From Streptomyces pristinaespiralis (GTDB lineage Bacteria > Actinomycetota > Actinomycetes > Streptomycetales > Streptomycetaceae): a DNA stretch of 64,000 nucleotides. The notes beneath the pieces are model-generated. The model did no database searches. It saw only the letters and a program-made list of their open reading frames with translations, and was not told the DNA's origin. This document shows, piece by piece, positions 25,101-32,714 of the stretch. Each line of letters begins with the position of its first letter. Position 1 is the first letter of the stretch. The stretch is taken from assembly GCF_001278075.1 (NCBI RefSeq), contig NZ_CP011340.1, forward strand, positions 3,224,001 to 3,288,000. The letters are read 5' to 3'. The translations under genes and the position numbers were made by a program.

Positions 25101-27065
25101 GGTGCGGTCACCCGCTTCACCTACGACATCCACGGTCACCTCGCCAGTGCCGTGAGCCCGGACGTCCAACTGTCCTTCGTACGCGACAGCTCGGGCCGGA
25201 TCCTCCGCGAGATCTGCAACGGCCGGGAACTCGCCAACGTCTACGACGAGACCGGCCGCCGCCTCCGCCGCACCACCCCCTCCGGAGCGGTCAGCACCTG
25301 GTCCTTCCCCGCGGACCTCCACGCCGAGCTGAACGCCTCGGGCCACCCAGTGGTCTTCGAGTTCGACGAGTCGGGCAGGGAGAGCACCCGCCGCATCGGC
25401 GACACACTGGCCATCGAGCACGCCTACGACGCCGGCGGCCGCCTGACCGACCAGCGCGTCCGGGGTGCCGGTGACCGGACTCTCCAGCACCGCACCTACA
25501 CGTACCGCGCGGACGGCCACCTCACCTCGGTCGACGACCAGCTCGGCGGCCGACGGCGGTTGGAACTGACCCGCGAAGGCCGGGTCACGGGCGTCACCGC
25601 CGAGAACTGGAGCGAGCGGTACGCCTACGACGAGGCCGGCAACCAGACGACAGCGTCCTCCCCGGGCGGCGGTGACACCGACGGCCCACGCGAGTACGTC
25701 GGTACCCGCATCACCCGTGCGGGCAGGGTCCGCTACGAACACGACGCGCAGGGCCGGGTCGTCCTGCGCCAGAAGGCCCGTCTCTCGCGCAAGCCGGACA
25801 CCTGGCACTACGGCTGGGACGCCGAGGACCACCTGGTCTCCGTCACCACACCGGACGGGACGCGCTGGCGCTACGTGTACGACGCGCTGGGCCGCCGGAT
25901 CGCGAAGCAACGCCTGTCGGCAGACGCGACGACGGTCGCCGAGGAGGTGACCTTCACGTGGGACGGCGACACCCTGTGCGAACAGACCACCTCACTGACC
26001 GGCTCCGCCGACTCCGTCGCCCTGACCTGGGACCACGACGGCGTGAAGCCGGTCACCCAGGTGGAACGCCGACTCCTCGACCGGTCGGAGGTCGACCGTC
26101 GCTTCTTCGCGATCGTCACGGACCTGGTCGGGACGCCGCGCGAACTCGTCGACGAGCAGGGCAAGGTGGCCTGGCGCACCCGGGCGACCCTGTGGGGTAC
26201 GACGACGTGGAACCGCAGCGCCACCGCGTACACACCGCTGCGCTTCCCCGGCCAGTACTTCGACCCCGAGTCGGGCCTCCACTACAACCGCCACCGCCAC
26301 TACGACCCCGAGTCGGGCCGCTACCTCTCCCCGGACCCCCTGGGCCTGGTCCCGGCCCCGAACGCGGTCACGTACGTCGACAACCCGACGCGGTGGATCG
26401 ACCCGCTGGGCTTGGCGGGTTGCCCGCACCGCAACGGCGAGCACAGGCACAGCGTGGTGCTGGGCGTCGATATGGAACCCCACCGGCAATCGGAGTCCTT
26501 GGCCAGATATCTGCGAAACGATCCCTCCTATCCGAACCACGATCCAAATCGGCCTCAGGATCCAGGAGCACACACCTACAACGGCAATGCCTACTCGGGT
26601 GAGGAAGCAGGTGGGCCGATATGGATGACCAACGTCATGGCCGCCGTCGGAGACCGCAACACAACCCTGTCCATCACCTTGGACGGCATGCCGAACAGCG
26701 AGGGCAGAGTCGGAAACTGGAGCACCCCGGCAGATATCGTGGATGCGTTCCAGGCGGCGGCACAGCATGGCGCCCAGTTCAACACCTCTCATGAGGACAA
26801 CTATCCTCGACGTGGCTCCGGAACGGCCTGGGAAATGAGCGAGGTCGCTTACGCGGTGCGCAACTACGACGGGGCTGCCGCTTGGGGAGACCCTGACAGT
26901 GAACGGCCCGGCCGTCCTTGGGAAGAAATCCACTGGTACACCCGCGACGAGGAGAACGGCGGATACAAGGAGATCAAGGTCCCCAAACCTGATATCCCAG
27001 AGATCCAGCCGGACCTCTCGAAACTACCGAAGCATCTGAGGGACGCACTGAATGGCGAATCATGA
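22152..27065 (+). CDS. RHS-repeat polymorphic toxin with unassigned C-terminal domain
   Basis: A 1637-residue protein built as a contact-dependent or secreted toxin. Residues 1-220 are helical and WXG100/CpnT-like (VNWPNVDEDAYRDMADSLRE, LNGHWGKVKDKHIKDIAGAA), the delivery type linked to type VII export. A Lys/Asp-rich linker runs to about 390, where a DUF6531-like domain starts (NDPVDVATGEMTLPQTDLSL). About 580-1300 holds YD/RHS repeats that form the cocoon. The RHS core lies at 1362-1400 (FPGQYFDPESGLHYNRHRHY) and ends at DPLGLAG near 1422. The final 215 residues are the toxin tip; I recognise no nuclease or deaminase motif. Start GTG 22152 after GGGGGGA. The immunity-like gene downstream overlaps it by 14 bp. 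Confidence 0.92.
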   Translation: MAVTVPDWADTLLDVIGVNWPNVDEDAYRDMADSLREFAEDLEDDGHLANQHVQRLLSSGYGEAIDALNGHWGKVKDKHIKDIAGAARTIAGALDNAATAIEAMKYAALVHLGVLAGKAGISMALIPVTGGLSMLLGAAAIAACQQAVRKVIKECMEEVVAYIVSAMTEPAVAALENMAADLAIQVAADALGLQNGVDMNQVGQAGKDGFKEGVQGAKDAMHLASAGGSPGPGPGAGKGVHIEHSEHDRAGTKLNLVSVGVHGKTAGKLTKARSHHGRTRGKDDIAGALDPVVDKAMEALGKATKEMGDHLGKKLPKAVKDISDNQKRTDQAIKDRLARENKDGGDGRDGGKGGTRPGGDRSKDSAHTKPDSLKDAKDDPRRNGIPLDKKTCENDPVDVATGEMTLPQTDLSLPGVLPLVLRRTHLSGYRFGQWFGRSWASTLDERIELDPLGGGAVWSREDGSLLVYPRLPLPDEPDGVLPLEGARLPLLHGDEVNGETTYRVTDPHSGLTRSFTGSPYNESSAYWLREIEDRNLNRITFTRRRDGSPTAVTHDGGYRVTLAVEEARVRELALRTPDGPVTVMRYGYDARGNLDAVINSSGRPLRFTYDADARITSWTDRNDSTFRYVYDSAGRVVRTIGPDGYLSSTFVHDVHGETGAPITRYTNSVGATKVFHFNDHLQVVAETDPLGNTTHQTFDRYDRLLSRTDALGRTTAYTYDDRGNLTRVDHPDGTAATVEYNELNQLASVTGPDGSTSRQEYDERGNPTLFTRPNGSTTRLTHGPRGQLTGVDDSLGALDRVHCDAAGLPLAVRGPLGAVTRYTRDAFGRATRITDPQGRTTELEWTVEGKLARRTDPDGAQQSWTYDGEGNCLVHTDAVGGETRFEYTHFDLVAARTAPDGARHEFAHDTELRLAAVTDPQGLTWSYEYDSAGRLTSETDFDGRTLTYAHDAMGRLSARTNGLGQTVRYERDSAGRVITKDADGAVTRFTYDIHGHLASAVSPDVQLSFVRDSSGRILREICNGRELANVYDETGRRLRRTTPSGAVSTWSFPADLHAELNASGHPVVFEFDESGRESTRRIGDTLAIEHAYDAGGRLTDQRVRGAGDRTLQHRTYTYRADGHLTSVDDQLGGRRRLELTREGRVTGVTAENWSERYAYDEAGNQTTASSPGGGDTDGPREYVGTRITRAGRVRYEHDAQGRVVLRQKARLSRKPDTWHYGWDAEDHLVSVTTPDGTRWRYVYDALGRRIAKQRLSADATTVAEEVTFTWDGDTLCEQTTSLTGSADSVALTWDHDGVKPVTQVERRLLDRSEVDRRFFAIVTDLVGTPRELVDEQGKVAWRTRATLWGTTTWNRSATAYTPLRFPGQYFDPESGLHYNRHRHYDPESGRYLSPDPLGLVPAPNAVTYVDNPTRWIDPLGLAGCPHRNGEHRHSVVLGVDMEPHRQSESLARYLRNDPSYPNHDPNRPQDPGAHTYNGNAYSGEEAGGPIWMTNVMAAVGDRNTTLSITLDGMPNSEGRVGNWSTPADIVDAFQAAAQHGAQFNTSHEDNYPRRGSGTAWEMSEVAYAVRNYDGAAAWGDPDSERPGRPWEEIHWYTRDEENGGYKEIKVPKPDIPEIQPDLSKLPKHLRDALNGES

Positions 27066-27420
27066 AATGTCGGACGCCGCAGAACTTGTTGAAGCAGAGT
27101 GGAACCGGATTCTGGGCTACGGCCCGGATCGCATCGACCCTCTGGTTGCTCGCACCGCGTACACGCACCCCGCTCTGCGAGAACTCTTCCCGATGGTAAG
27201 CCACGGGATCCTCTACTTGAGTCGCTGCACGCAATATCCCTGGACCCACGATGTCGCCACCGCTTTTCCCCAAGCGGCCGGTGGTTACCGCGTGCGCCGG
27301 CAATCAGACAACACTCTCCTCGGCGCGGTCGAGACCGTGGAGGAGGCTTACGAGTTGATCGCCGCCAACCTCCCGGAGGGGTGCGGCCCGGCCGTCGACG
27401 GCACTCCGGACGACCTTTGA
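27052..27420 (+). CDS. Putative immunity protein for the RHS toxin
   Basis: A 122-residue cytoplasmic protein starting inside the last codons of the toxin gene (14-bp overlap), the standard position of a cognate immunity gene. Features: an N-terminal helix (AAELVEAEWNRILGYG), the block ALRELFPMVSHGILYLSRCT, and a C-terminal ETVEEAYELIAANLPEGCGP. The pattern recalls the DUF6193-type family found near actinobacterial natural-product and toxin genes, from memory and unverified. Two further copies of the same fold follow downstream, one broken. Low third-position GC, like the toxin tip, points to joint acquisition. Start ATG 27052. Confidence 0.8.
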   Translation: MANHEMSDAAELVEAEWNRILGYGPDRIDPLVARTAYTHPALRELFPMVSHGILYLSRCTQYPWTHDVATAFPQAAGGYRVRRQSDNTLLGAVETVEEAYELIAANLPEGCGPAVDGTPDDL

Positions 27421-27560
27421 CCGCGAACGTCAGGGCCGCGTCCGCAGAGACGCGCCGAGTGCCACGGATGAGCTTGTTCCGCATGGGCGGACACCTGTCG
27501 GTGTGTGGTCAGGCCGCGAGGGGCGCGGCCCGGCCATCGCCGGCACAGCAGGAGTGCTGT

Positions 27561-27653
27561 GACGCGACGGAGTTCCTCGGCGAGGCGGACACCCTCGGGA
27601 GGCGTTCGCGCTCGTCGTGGCGTACCTGCGCGACGGGTGCGGCCCTGCCTGAG
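27561..27653 (+). pseudogene. C-terminal remnant of an immunity paralogue
   Basis: About 30 codons matching the end of the immunity family: FLGEADTL, then after a one-base shift near 27597 AFALVVAYLRDGCGPA and a stop at 27649-27651. No start or N-terminal part exists upstream. It aligns by eye with LLGAVETVEEAYELIAANLPEGCGPA of the intact first copy. It is a truncated, frameshifted leftover of a recombined copy. A still shorter tail-like segment (REGRGPAIAGTAGVL then stop) may lie just upstream, near 27518-27562. Confidence 0.55.
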
Positions 27654-27993
27654 ATCGTTGCCAGACAATGGCGGTATCTCCTGGAAGGGAATCAGGACCT
27701 GATCGACACGGAAACCGTCCGGGCGGCCTATGCGCAGCCGCGACTGAGACAGCTTTTCCCCGATGGTCAGCCACGGAGTGATGTACTTCAGCCGGTGCAC
27801 CGGAATGCCGGCCGCGCATGTCGGCGGCCAGGTCTATCCGAGGGGCGCTGACGGGCGGTTCTGGGTTCGAGGACCCATGGGCATAGGCGCCGTGGGCAGG
27901 GCGGAAACCCTGGAGGAAGCATTCGCACTGGTCGCGGCCAATCTCCCGGAGCGGTGTGGCCCGGCCATACTTGGCACAGTGGGGGACGTATGA
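27651..27993 (+). pseudogene. Frameshifted immunity paralogue (second copy)
   Basis: The first part, read from 27651, gives EIVARQWRYLLEGNQDLIDT and AAYAQPRLRQLFP. The second part continues in another frame from 27763: MVSHGVMYFSRCTGMPAAHV to LEEAFALVAANLPERCGPAI. The switch falls at a CCCC run near 27757-27762, where the intact copy has CCC, so one extra base breaks the gene. No good start codon precedes the first part. Together the two halves cover the whole family length. It is either a genuine pseudogene or a sequencing error in a homopolymer. Its TGA overlaps the ATG of the third copy by 4 bp. Confidence 0.65.
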
Positions 27994-28367
27994 CGCACGG
28001 GAACGAAGCCGAGGAGGCCGCTCGGGTCGTGTCCGCGCAGTGGCAGCAGGTCCTCGCGTACGACTCGTACACGGTCGATCCCGCCATGCCCCGCGCCGCG
28101 TTCGCACACCCTCGCCTGCGGGAGCTGTATCCGGTGGTCAGCCACGGTGCCCTCTACCTCAACCGGTGCACAGGCTTCCCCACACCGGGAGACGTGGGCG
28201 CACTGTTCCGCCGGGCTGGAGGAGGGTTCATCGTCATCCGGCACTCCGACGGAGCCGTCCTCGGTGAGCCCGATACCGTCGAGGAAGCTGTCGAACTGAT
28301 TGTGAGGAACCTGCCCGACGGGTGCGGCCCTGCCGTCATCGGCACGGCGGACGACGTCCCTGGCTGA
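27990..28367 (+). CDS. Second intact immunity-family protein
   Basis: A 125-residue paralogue of the protein at 27052-27420. Shared blocks: RVVSAQWQQVLAYDSYTVDP, HPRLRELYPVVSHGALYLNR and TVEEAVELIVRNLPDGCGPA. It begins with ATG at 27990, overlapping the stop of the broken second copy (ATGA), which indicates coupling before that copy decayed. No toxin tip lies next to it, so it is probably an orphan immunity gene kept against another strain's toxin tip. Its codon use is closer to the chromosome than that of the first copy. Confidence 0.75.
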   Translation: MTHGNEAEEAARVVSAQWQQVLAYDSYTVDPAMPRAAFAHPRLRELYPVVSHGALYLNRCTGFPTPGDVGALFRRAGGGFIVIRHSDGAVLGEPDTVEEAVELIVRNLPDGCGPAVIGTADDVPG

Positions 28368-28473
28368 ACTCGCAGGGCCGGACCGCGGTGGTGCAGGTGG
28401 CCGAGGCGGGCGAAGAAGACGCCGCGGAGGGCCGGCCGCCCGTCGTCGCTCTCGACGTGAGCCACGGGCGAAA

Positions 28474-28514
28474 CGACGTGGCCCCTCGCCCGGACCGGGC
28501 GAGGGGCCACGTCG
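28474..28514. terminator. Strong bidirectional terminator
   Basis: A perfect 19-bp stem (28474-28492 and 28496-28514) with loop GAC. It closes the toxin-immunity island on its right side and also serves the peptidoglycan-binding gene that converges on it. Confidence 0.88.
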
Positions 28515-28524
28515 GTGAAGCGAC

Positions 28525-30711
28525 TCAGCTCGGGTCGAGCTCGATGACCGCGGTGCGCTCCGCCGGGGTCTTGCCGCGCAGCGCCGGGCCCATCGCCTGG
28601 GCCACGTCGTCCGCGGAGACCTCGTGCTTCTTGCCGTCACCCTTGGTGATCATGATGCCGTCGAAGACGCCCTCGAGCAGCTGCTCGATCGCCTTCTTGT
28701 CGTAGACCTCGACGAGCCTGCCGTCGATCGGCTTCATGGAGAGGATCTTCGGCAGCGACTTCGCGGGGCCGAACTGGATCGACTTGCCGCCCGCCTTGAT
28801 CGTGATCAGACCGGACATCGCGGGCTCCGCGAACTCCTTCATCGCCCGGTCCAGCTCGGCCTGGGTGATGGTCGGCTGCCGGGTGGCGACCGGGAGTTCG
28901 ACCAGGTCCGGCTGTCCGGTCTGCACCTGGGCGCGGTACGCGTCCTTGACCGAGATCATGGAGCGGCCGACGTCCAGCGTCTCCCCGGGCTTCCCGGGCA
29001 CGGCGACGGCCTTGTTGGGCTCGAAGCGGATCGTGCCGTCGCTGGAGGACCCCGCGGTGCCCGCGAGGTCGGCGAGGGCGACGCTCAGCTTCTCCTCGTC
29101 CACGACGATCACCGGCTCTGCGACCCGCTCGCCGCCGAAGAGCGAGCCGATGACGGAGACCGGGTTGTAGTCGCTGCCCGCGGCCGCGCGGACGGTGGCC
29201 TGGCTGTCCAGGGACAGGCCGGCCTTGTCGGGGTGCAGCTCGGCCTTCTTGCCGCCCACGGAGAGCTGCAGCGGCGCCTTGGCGCGCTCGCCCAGCGTGG
29301 CGTCCAGCTTGTTGACGGCCTCGTCCCTGGTGCCGCCGCCGATGTCGACGCCGAGGACCGTGGTGCTCTTGGGCACGTCGGAGTGGTTCAGCAGCAGCCC
29401 GGCGCCGTACGCGATGCCCAGCAGGCCGACCACGCCGGCACCGACGAGCACCAGCTTGGAGCGGCCCTTCTTGGCCGGCGCGGGCCGGGGCGCGGGCCGG
29501 GCAGCCGGCTCGGCCGAGGGGCCGGGCACGACGGGACCGCCGGAGCCGCCCGGGCCGGCCGGGAACTCCGGCACGGAGAAGTCGCCGTCACCGGCCTGCG
29601 GGCCGGGCCGGGAAAGGATCGGGTTGGGACCCGTCCCGGGACCCGTCTGCAGTCCGCCCGGCGGCGGGAAGGGCGAGCGGTGTCCGCCGCCAGGGACCAC
29701 CGGGATGCCGCTGGTGAGCGTGTCACCGGAGACATGGCCGTGACCGCCGTCGCCCTCGGGCGCCGGCTTCTGCGGGGTGAGCACCGCCGTGTCGTCGGAC
29801 ATCCGGGGCGTGTTGATGCCGGGCACCGGGGCGCCGGGGCGCTGACCGAGCGGCATGCTGCCGGTGACCGGGCCGGACGTGGGGCCCATGGGGCCGCCGT
29901 CGCGGTCCGGCGCGCCGGGCGGACGGACGCCCAGCGGGGGCGTGTTACGGCCGGGGGCGAAGCCGTTGCCCTGGCCGGGCGCACCGGGACCGCCGCCGGA
30001 CGCGCCGGGGCGGGGGGCCGAGGGGCCGGAGGGCGCGCCGGGGGCTCCGGCCTGCTCCGCGAGGGCCGCCAGGCCCGAACGCGGGGCCGAACCGGCACCG
30101 CCCGCTCCGGACGCACCCGCACCGCCGTTGCCGGCGGGGCCGCCCGGCGCGGGAGGGCCGGCCGGCGAAGTCGGCGCGGCCGCGCCCGGCGTCGGCGTAC
30201 CGGCCGCGGGTGTCGCGCCCGCGGCGGGCTTGCGCGGCGCGAACCAGTCGCTGGTGGCGGGCTTCTCCTCGGTCGCAGGTCCCGCGGGACCTGCCGTCTC
30301 GCGGGCCGCTCCGGGGCGCGGTGTGCTGCCCGTGCGCTCGCTCTCCCGCTCTGCGGTACCGGCGCCGCCGGAACCGCCCGGCGCACCTGGCCCGCCGGAC
30401 GCACGGGAGCCGGCCGACGTGCCGGAACCGCCGGAGGCGGGCCTGGCGTCGACGTCGCTCATCGGCGTACGCATGACGACCGGCGGGATCGGCCGGGAAC
30501 CCGGGATGTTGATCCGGATGCGCGTGGTCAGCGTCGTCTCGGTCCTGGGCTCTTCCGGCTGCTGCTCGGGGGCCTCCGCGGCCTCGTCCGGAGCGTCCTG
30601 CGGGTGCAGCGACGGATACTGGCGCGATCCGTACGGCGGTGTCCCGGAGGGGTACGCGGCTCCACCGCGCCCCTGGGGGCCGGAGGACGAACTGTCAGTT
30701 TCACGACTCAA
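28525..30711 (-). CDS. Membrane protein with VanW-associated peptidoglycan-binding domains
   Basis: A 728-residue protein. Residues 1-415 are cytoplasmic, disordered and very Gly/Pro/Ala-rich. One membrane helix follows at about 418-440 (LVLVGAGVVGLLGIAYGAGL). The outer part has two PG_binding_4-like domains: KSTTVLGVDIGGGTRDEAVN and LHPDKAGLSLDSQATVRAA in the first, then a second copy ending with AVIELDPS. In relatives these precede a VanW or L,D-transpeptidase domain; here the protein stops without one. The start is TTG at 30711, with GGGAGAA 8 nt upstream and no better in-frame codon. It probably binds or senses peptidoglycan at the cell surface; the function is inferred from the domain. 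Confidence 0.83.
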   Translation of the reverse strand: MSRETDSSSSGPQGRGGAAYPSGTPPYGSRQYPSLHPQDAPDEAAEAPEQQPEEPRTETTLTTRIRINIPGSRPIPPVVMRTPMSDVDARPASGGSGTSAGSRASGGPGAPGGSGGAGTAERESERTGSTPRPGAARETAGPAGPATEEKPATSDWFAPRKPAAGATPAAGTPTPGAAAPTSPAGPPAPGGPAGNGGAGASGAGGAGSAPRSGLAALAEQAGAPGAPSGPSAPRPGASGGGPGAPGQGNGFAPGRNTPPLGVRPPGAPDRDGGPMGPTSGPVTGSMPLGQRPGAPVPGINTPRMSDDTAVLTPQKPAPEGDGGHGHVSGDTLTSGIPVVPGGGHRSPFPPPGGLQTGPGTGPNPILSRPGPQAGDGDFSVPEFPAGPGGSGGPVVPGPSAEPAARPAPRPAPAKKGRSKLVLVGAGVVGLLGIAYGAGLLLNHSDVPKSTTVLGVDIGGGTRDEAVNKLDATLGERAKAPLQLSVGGKKAELHPDKAGLSLDSQATVRAAAGSDYNPVSVIGSLFGGERVAEPVIVVDEEKLSVALADLAGTAGSSSDGTIRFEPNKAVAVPGKPGETLDVGRSMISVKDAYRAQVQTGQPDLVELPVATRQPTITQAELDRAMKEFAEPAMSGLITIKAGGKSIQFGPAKSLPKILSMKPIDGRLVEVYDKKAIEQLLEGVFDGIMITKGDGKKHEVSADDVAQAMGPALRGKTPAERTAVIELDPS

Positions 30712-30945
30712 AGCAGGTTCTCCCGGTTGGCTTCGCCGCCCGTTTCTTACTGGATAGCTACTGCTGCGGGCGGCTCGGCGGCGCGCACCACCATACTGGC
30801 CGCCGCCGACGAACACCCCGGGACTGTGGGAAGCGGCCTTCGGCCGACCGTACGGGCATGGTCAGTTCGACGGCTTCCCACTCCGTGGGTCGACCCACCC
30901 TAGGGGGCCGGTCGCACCGGGTGCTTGCTGGGGTCCTGCGTTGTT

Positions 30946-31443
30946 CTATCCGCCAAGTCGGCCCGGGCCGCCGCCCGGTTGCGACGCCCGCGACATGGTG
31001 GCACACATCACAGCGACCGCCATGCCGCCGAGCATGAAGACGAGGGGCCCGATCCCGGCGCCGAACATGGCGTCCCCTTCGGGCCGTCCGGTGCTCAGCA
31101 GGACGATCGCCGCGAGCCAGCCCACGGCGGAGCAGGCGACGCCGAGCTGGGAGCCCGTCACCCGCAGCGAGCCGATGAACAGGCCGGCGGAGGCCAGCAG
31201 TGCCAGCACCAACCCGCCCGGCATCCATGCCGCTTGGACGAGTGAGCCGGCCGTGCCGACGATCGCCCCGAGGATCACCAGGGCGAGGTACGCCACCAGG
31301 CGGCCGGGCTTCGGGGCCTTCGGGGGACGGGTGATCCAGGACCCGGGCGCGCTCCCGCCGCCGCCTGCGCCGCTCCCGCCGGCGGCGCTGCTGCCGGTCC
31401 CCCCGCCGGCACGGCCGGCACCGGCACGACTGCGGCCGCTCAT
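30946..31443 (-). CDS. DUF6113-type membrane protein
   Basis: A 165-residue protein with a Gly/Ser-rich cytoplasmic N-tail (residues 1-45) and four predicted membrane helices ([20 protein letters not shown], then around [33 protein letters not shown] and [19 protein letters not shown]). No catalytic motif is seen. The ATG overlaps the mshB stop by 4 bp (ATGA), so it is translated with mshB. The family is common next to mshB in actinomycetes; its role in mycothiol metabolism, if any, is unknown. Confidence 0.82.
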   Translation of the reverse strand: MSGRSRAGAGRAGGGTGSSAAGGSGAGGGGSAPGSWITRPPKAPKPGRLVAYLALVILGAIVGTAGSLVQAAWMPGGLVLALLASAGLFIGSLRVTGSQLGVACSAVGWLAAIVLLSTGRPEGDAMFGAGIGPLVFMLGGMAVAVMCATMSRASQPGGGPGRLGG

Positions 31444-32327
31444 GACGAAACCCCCGCGAAGAGGTCGTGCTCCCGCTCGCCGGGCTCCGCGCCCGATTCC
31501 CCGGCCACCAACTGGTAGTACTCGGTGGTGAAGAGAGGTTGCCCCAGTTCGTTGGAGAGTGCGAAGAATGGTCCGTCCACCGCGATCTGGGTGGCGTGCG
31601 CCCTCATCGCGGCCGCCTTGCGGTCCGCGTAGGCGGTGCCGTCGATCTCGGCCGTGATCTCCGAGTCGTCCACGACACCGGGGATGTCACCGATCTCGGC
31701 GACACCGGGGAAGTCCGCTTCACAGGCGCGCAGCCGGGCGAAGCCCTCCTCCGCGACCGAGCGCGGGACGCGGTTCCAGTAGATCTTGGCGATCGCGTGG
31801 GGCGCTCCGAGGTCCGGCCGGAAGCCGGGCTCGGCGGCGAGAGTCGCGGCGCGCATCGCCACGCGGTGGGTCTGGATGTGGTCGGGGTGCCCGTATCCCC
31901 CGTCGGGGTCGTACGTCACCAGCACCTGCGGACGCACCGAACGGACGACCTCGACGAGATGCGCGGCCGCCTCGTCCACGTCCGCGCTCCAGAACGCCCC
32001 CTCGCGGTGGTTCTGCTCGAGCCCCATCATCCCGGAGTCCCGGAAGCGCCCCTGGCCGCCGAGGAAGCGGTGGTCGGTGACACCGAGCTCCTTCATCGCC
32101 GCGGCCAGCTCCCCGGCCCGGTAGGGCCCGAGCCGGTCCTCCCGGTCCGGCGCGAGATGGGCGAGATCGGCCGGAATGACCTCGCCCTCCTCTCCGAGGG
32201 TGCAGGTCACCAGGGTGACCTGGGCGCCGGCCGCCGCGTACAGGGCCATGGTGGCGCCGTTGTTGATCGACTCGTCGTCCGGATGCGCGTGTACGAGGAG
32301 CAGACGGCGGTCGGGGAGATCCTTCAT
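31440..32327 (-). CDS. mshB: N-acetyl-GlcN-inositol deacetylase of mycothiol synthesis
   Basis: Zinc deacetylase of 295 residues, LmbE/PIG-L fold, removing acetate from GlcNAc-inositol as the second step specific to mycothiol. The zinc motif HAHPDDE is at residues 13-19 (His15, Asp18; Asp17 as general base) and the second site is [16 protein letters not shown]. Also typical are [12 protein letters not shown] and [12 protein letters not shown]. The ATG at 32327 lies 7 nt after TAGGGT on the minus strand and has no Shine-Dalgarno, so the transcript is probably leaderless. It is followed by DUF6113 with a 4-bp overlap. Confidence 0.95.
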   Translation of the reverse strand: MKDLPDRRLLLVHAHPDDESINNGATMALYAAAGAQVTLVTCTLGEEGEVIPADLAHLAPDREDRLGPYRAGELAAAMKELGVTDHRFLGGQGRFRDSGMMGLEQNHREGAFWSADVDEAAAHLVEVVRSVRPQVLVTYDPDGGYGHPDHIQTHRVAMRAATLAAEPGFRPDLGAPHAIAKIYWNRVPRSVAEEGFARLRACEADFPGVAEIGDIPGVVDDSEITAEIDGTAYADRKAAAMRAHATQIAVDGPFFALSNELGQPLFTTEYYQLVAGESGAEPGEREHDLFAGVSS

Positions 32328-32334
32328 GAAGGAC

Positions 32335-32340
32335 ACCCTA
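32335..32340 (-). promoter_or_regulatory. -10 element of a probable leaderless promoter (mshB)
   Basis: Minus-strand TAGGGT, 7 nt, then the mshB ATG. It sits 11 bp after the stop of the 64-residue membrane protein gene, giving mshB its own promoter. Confidence 0.5.
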
Positions 32341-32350
32341 GAACGGGCGG

Positions 32351-32545
32351 TCAGAACTTGATGCCCCCGAGCATCCCCGCGACGTTCGTCGTCAGCTCGG
32401 TGATGGTCGGCGCGACCGACGAGCTGGCGAGGTAGAACCCGAGCAACACACAGACCGCCGCATGTCCCCCCTTCAGCCCGGCTTTCCGGATCAGCAGGAA
32501 GACGACGATCGCCAGCAGCACCACCGCCGAAATCGAGAGTGCCAC
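32351..32545 (-). CDS. Small two-helix membrane protein
   Basis: A 64-residue hydrophobic protein: helix 1 in [19 protein letters not shown], a short basic turn KAGLKGGH, helix 2 [20 protein letters not shown], then a polar tail. It starts with GTG at 32545, preceded by GGAGGTGA. Proteins of this size and pattern are frequent in actinomycetes, including on conjugative elements (recollection), but here it is chromosomal and lies before mshB. Function unknown. Confidence 0.75.
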   Translation of the reverse strand: MALSISAVVLLAIVVFLLIRKAGLKGGHAAVCVLLGFYLASSSVAPTITELTTNVAGMLGGIKF

Positions 32546-32588
32546 GGCGGTTCACCTCCACAGATATTCGGTCGGGACGGGCCAGTTG

Positions 32589-32612
32589 CATGTGCCAGGA
32601 CATGTGCCAGGA
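32589..32612. repeat. Perfect 12-bp tandem direct repeat
   Basis: The unit CATGTGCCAGGA occurs twice without a gap (32589-32600, 32601-32612) in the divergent promoter region between the 64-residue membrane protein and the S9 peptidase. It could be a binding site for a dimeric regulator on one face of the helix. Confidence 0.6.
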
Positions 32613-32700
32613 GGTTCATACCCACCTTGCGCTACGGATCATAACTATCCGTGCCTGTGCATCGATCGGTGCACGGCAGCACATGGGGGCGCACACCCCC

Positions 32701-32706
32701 TAAGGT
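32701..32706 (+). promoter_or_regulatory. -10 element of a probable leaderless promoter (S9 peptidase)
   Basis: TAAGGT ends 8 nt before the ATG at 32715, and no Shine-Dalgarno is present between. Spacing is at the upper end for a leaderless start. Confidence 0.4.
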
Positions 32707-32714
32707 TCGGTCGC

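Noticed and set aside
22836..25910. A 1024-codon open frame on the minus strand across the RHS gene
   Set aside because: It mirrors the RHS repeats on the plus strand, has no Shine-Dalgarno and shows the Arg/Val/Gly bias of an antisense frame in high-GC DNA.
22152..27065. Tandem repeats in the RHS gene as a CRISPR-like or satellite array
   Set aside because: The repeats are degenerate protein-coding YD motifs of about 20 residues, with no constant DNA unit or unique spacers.
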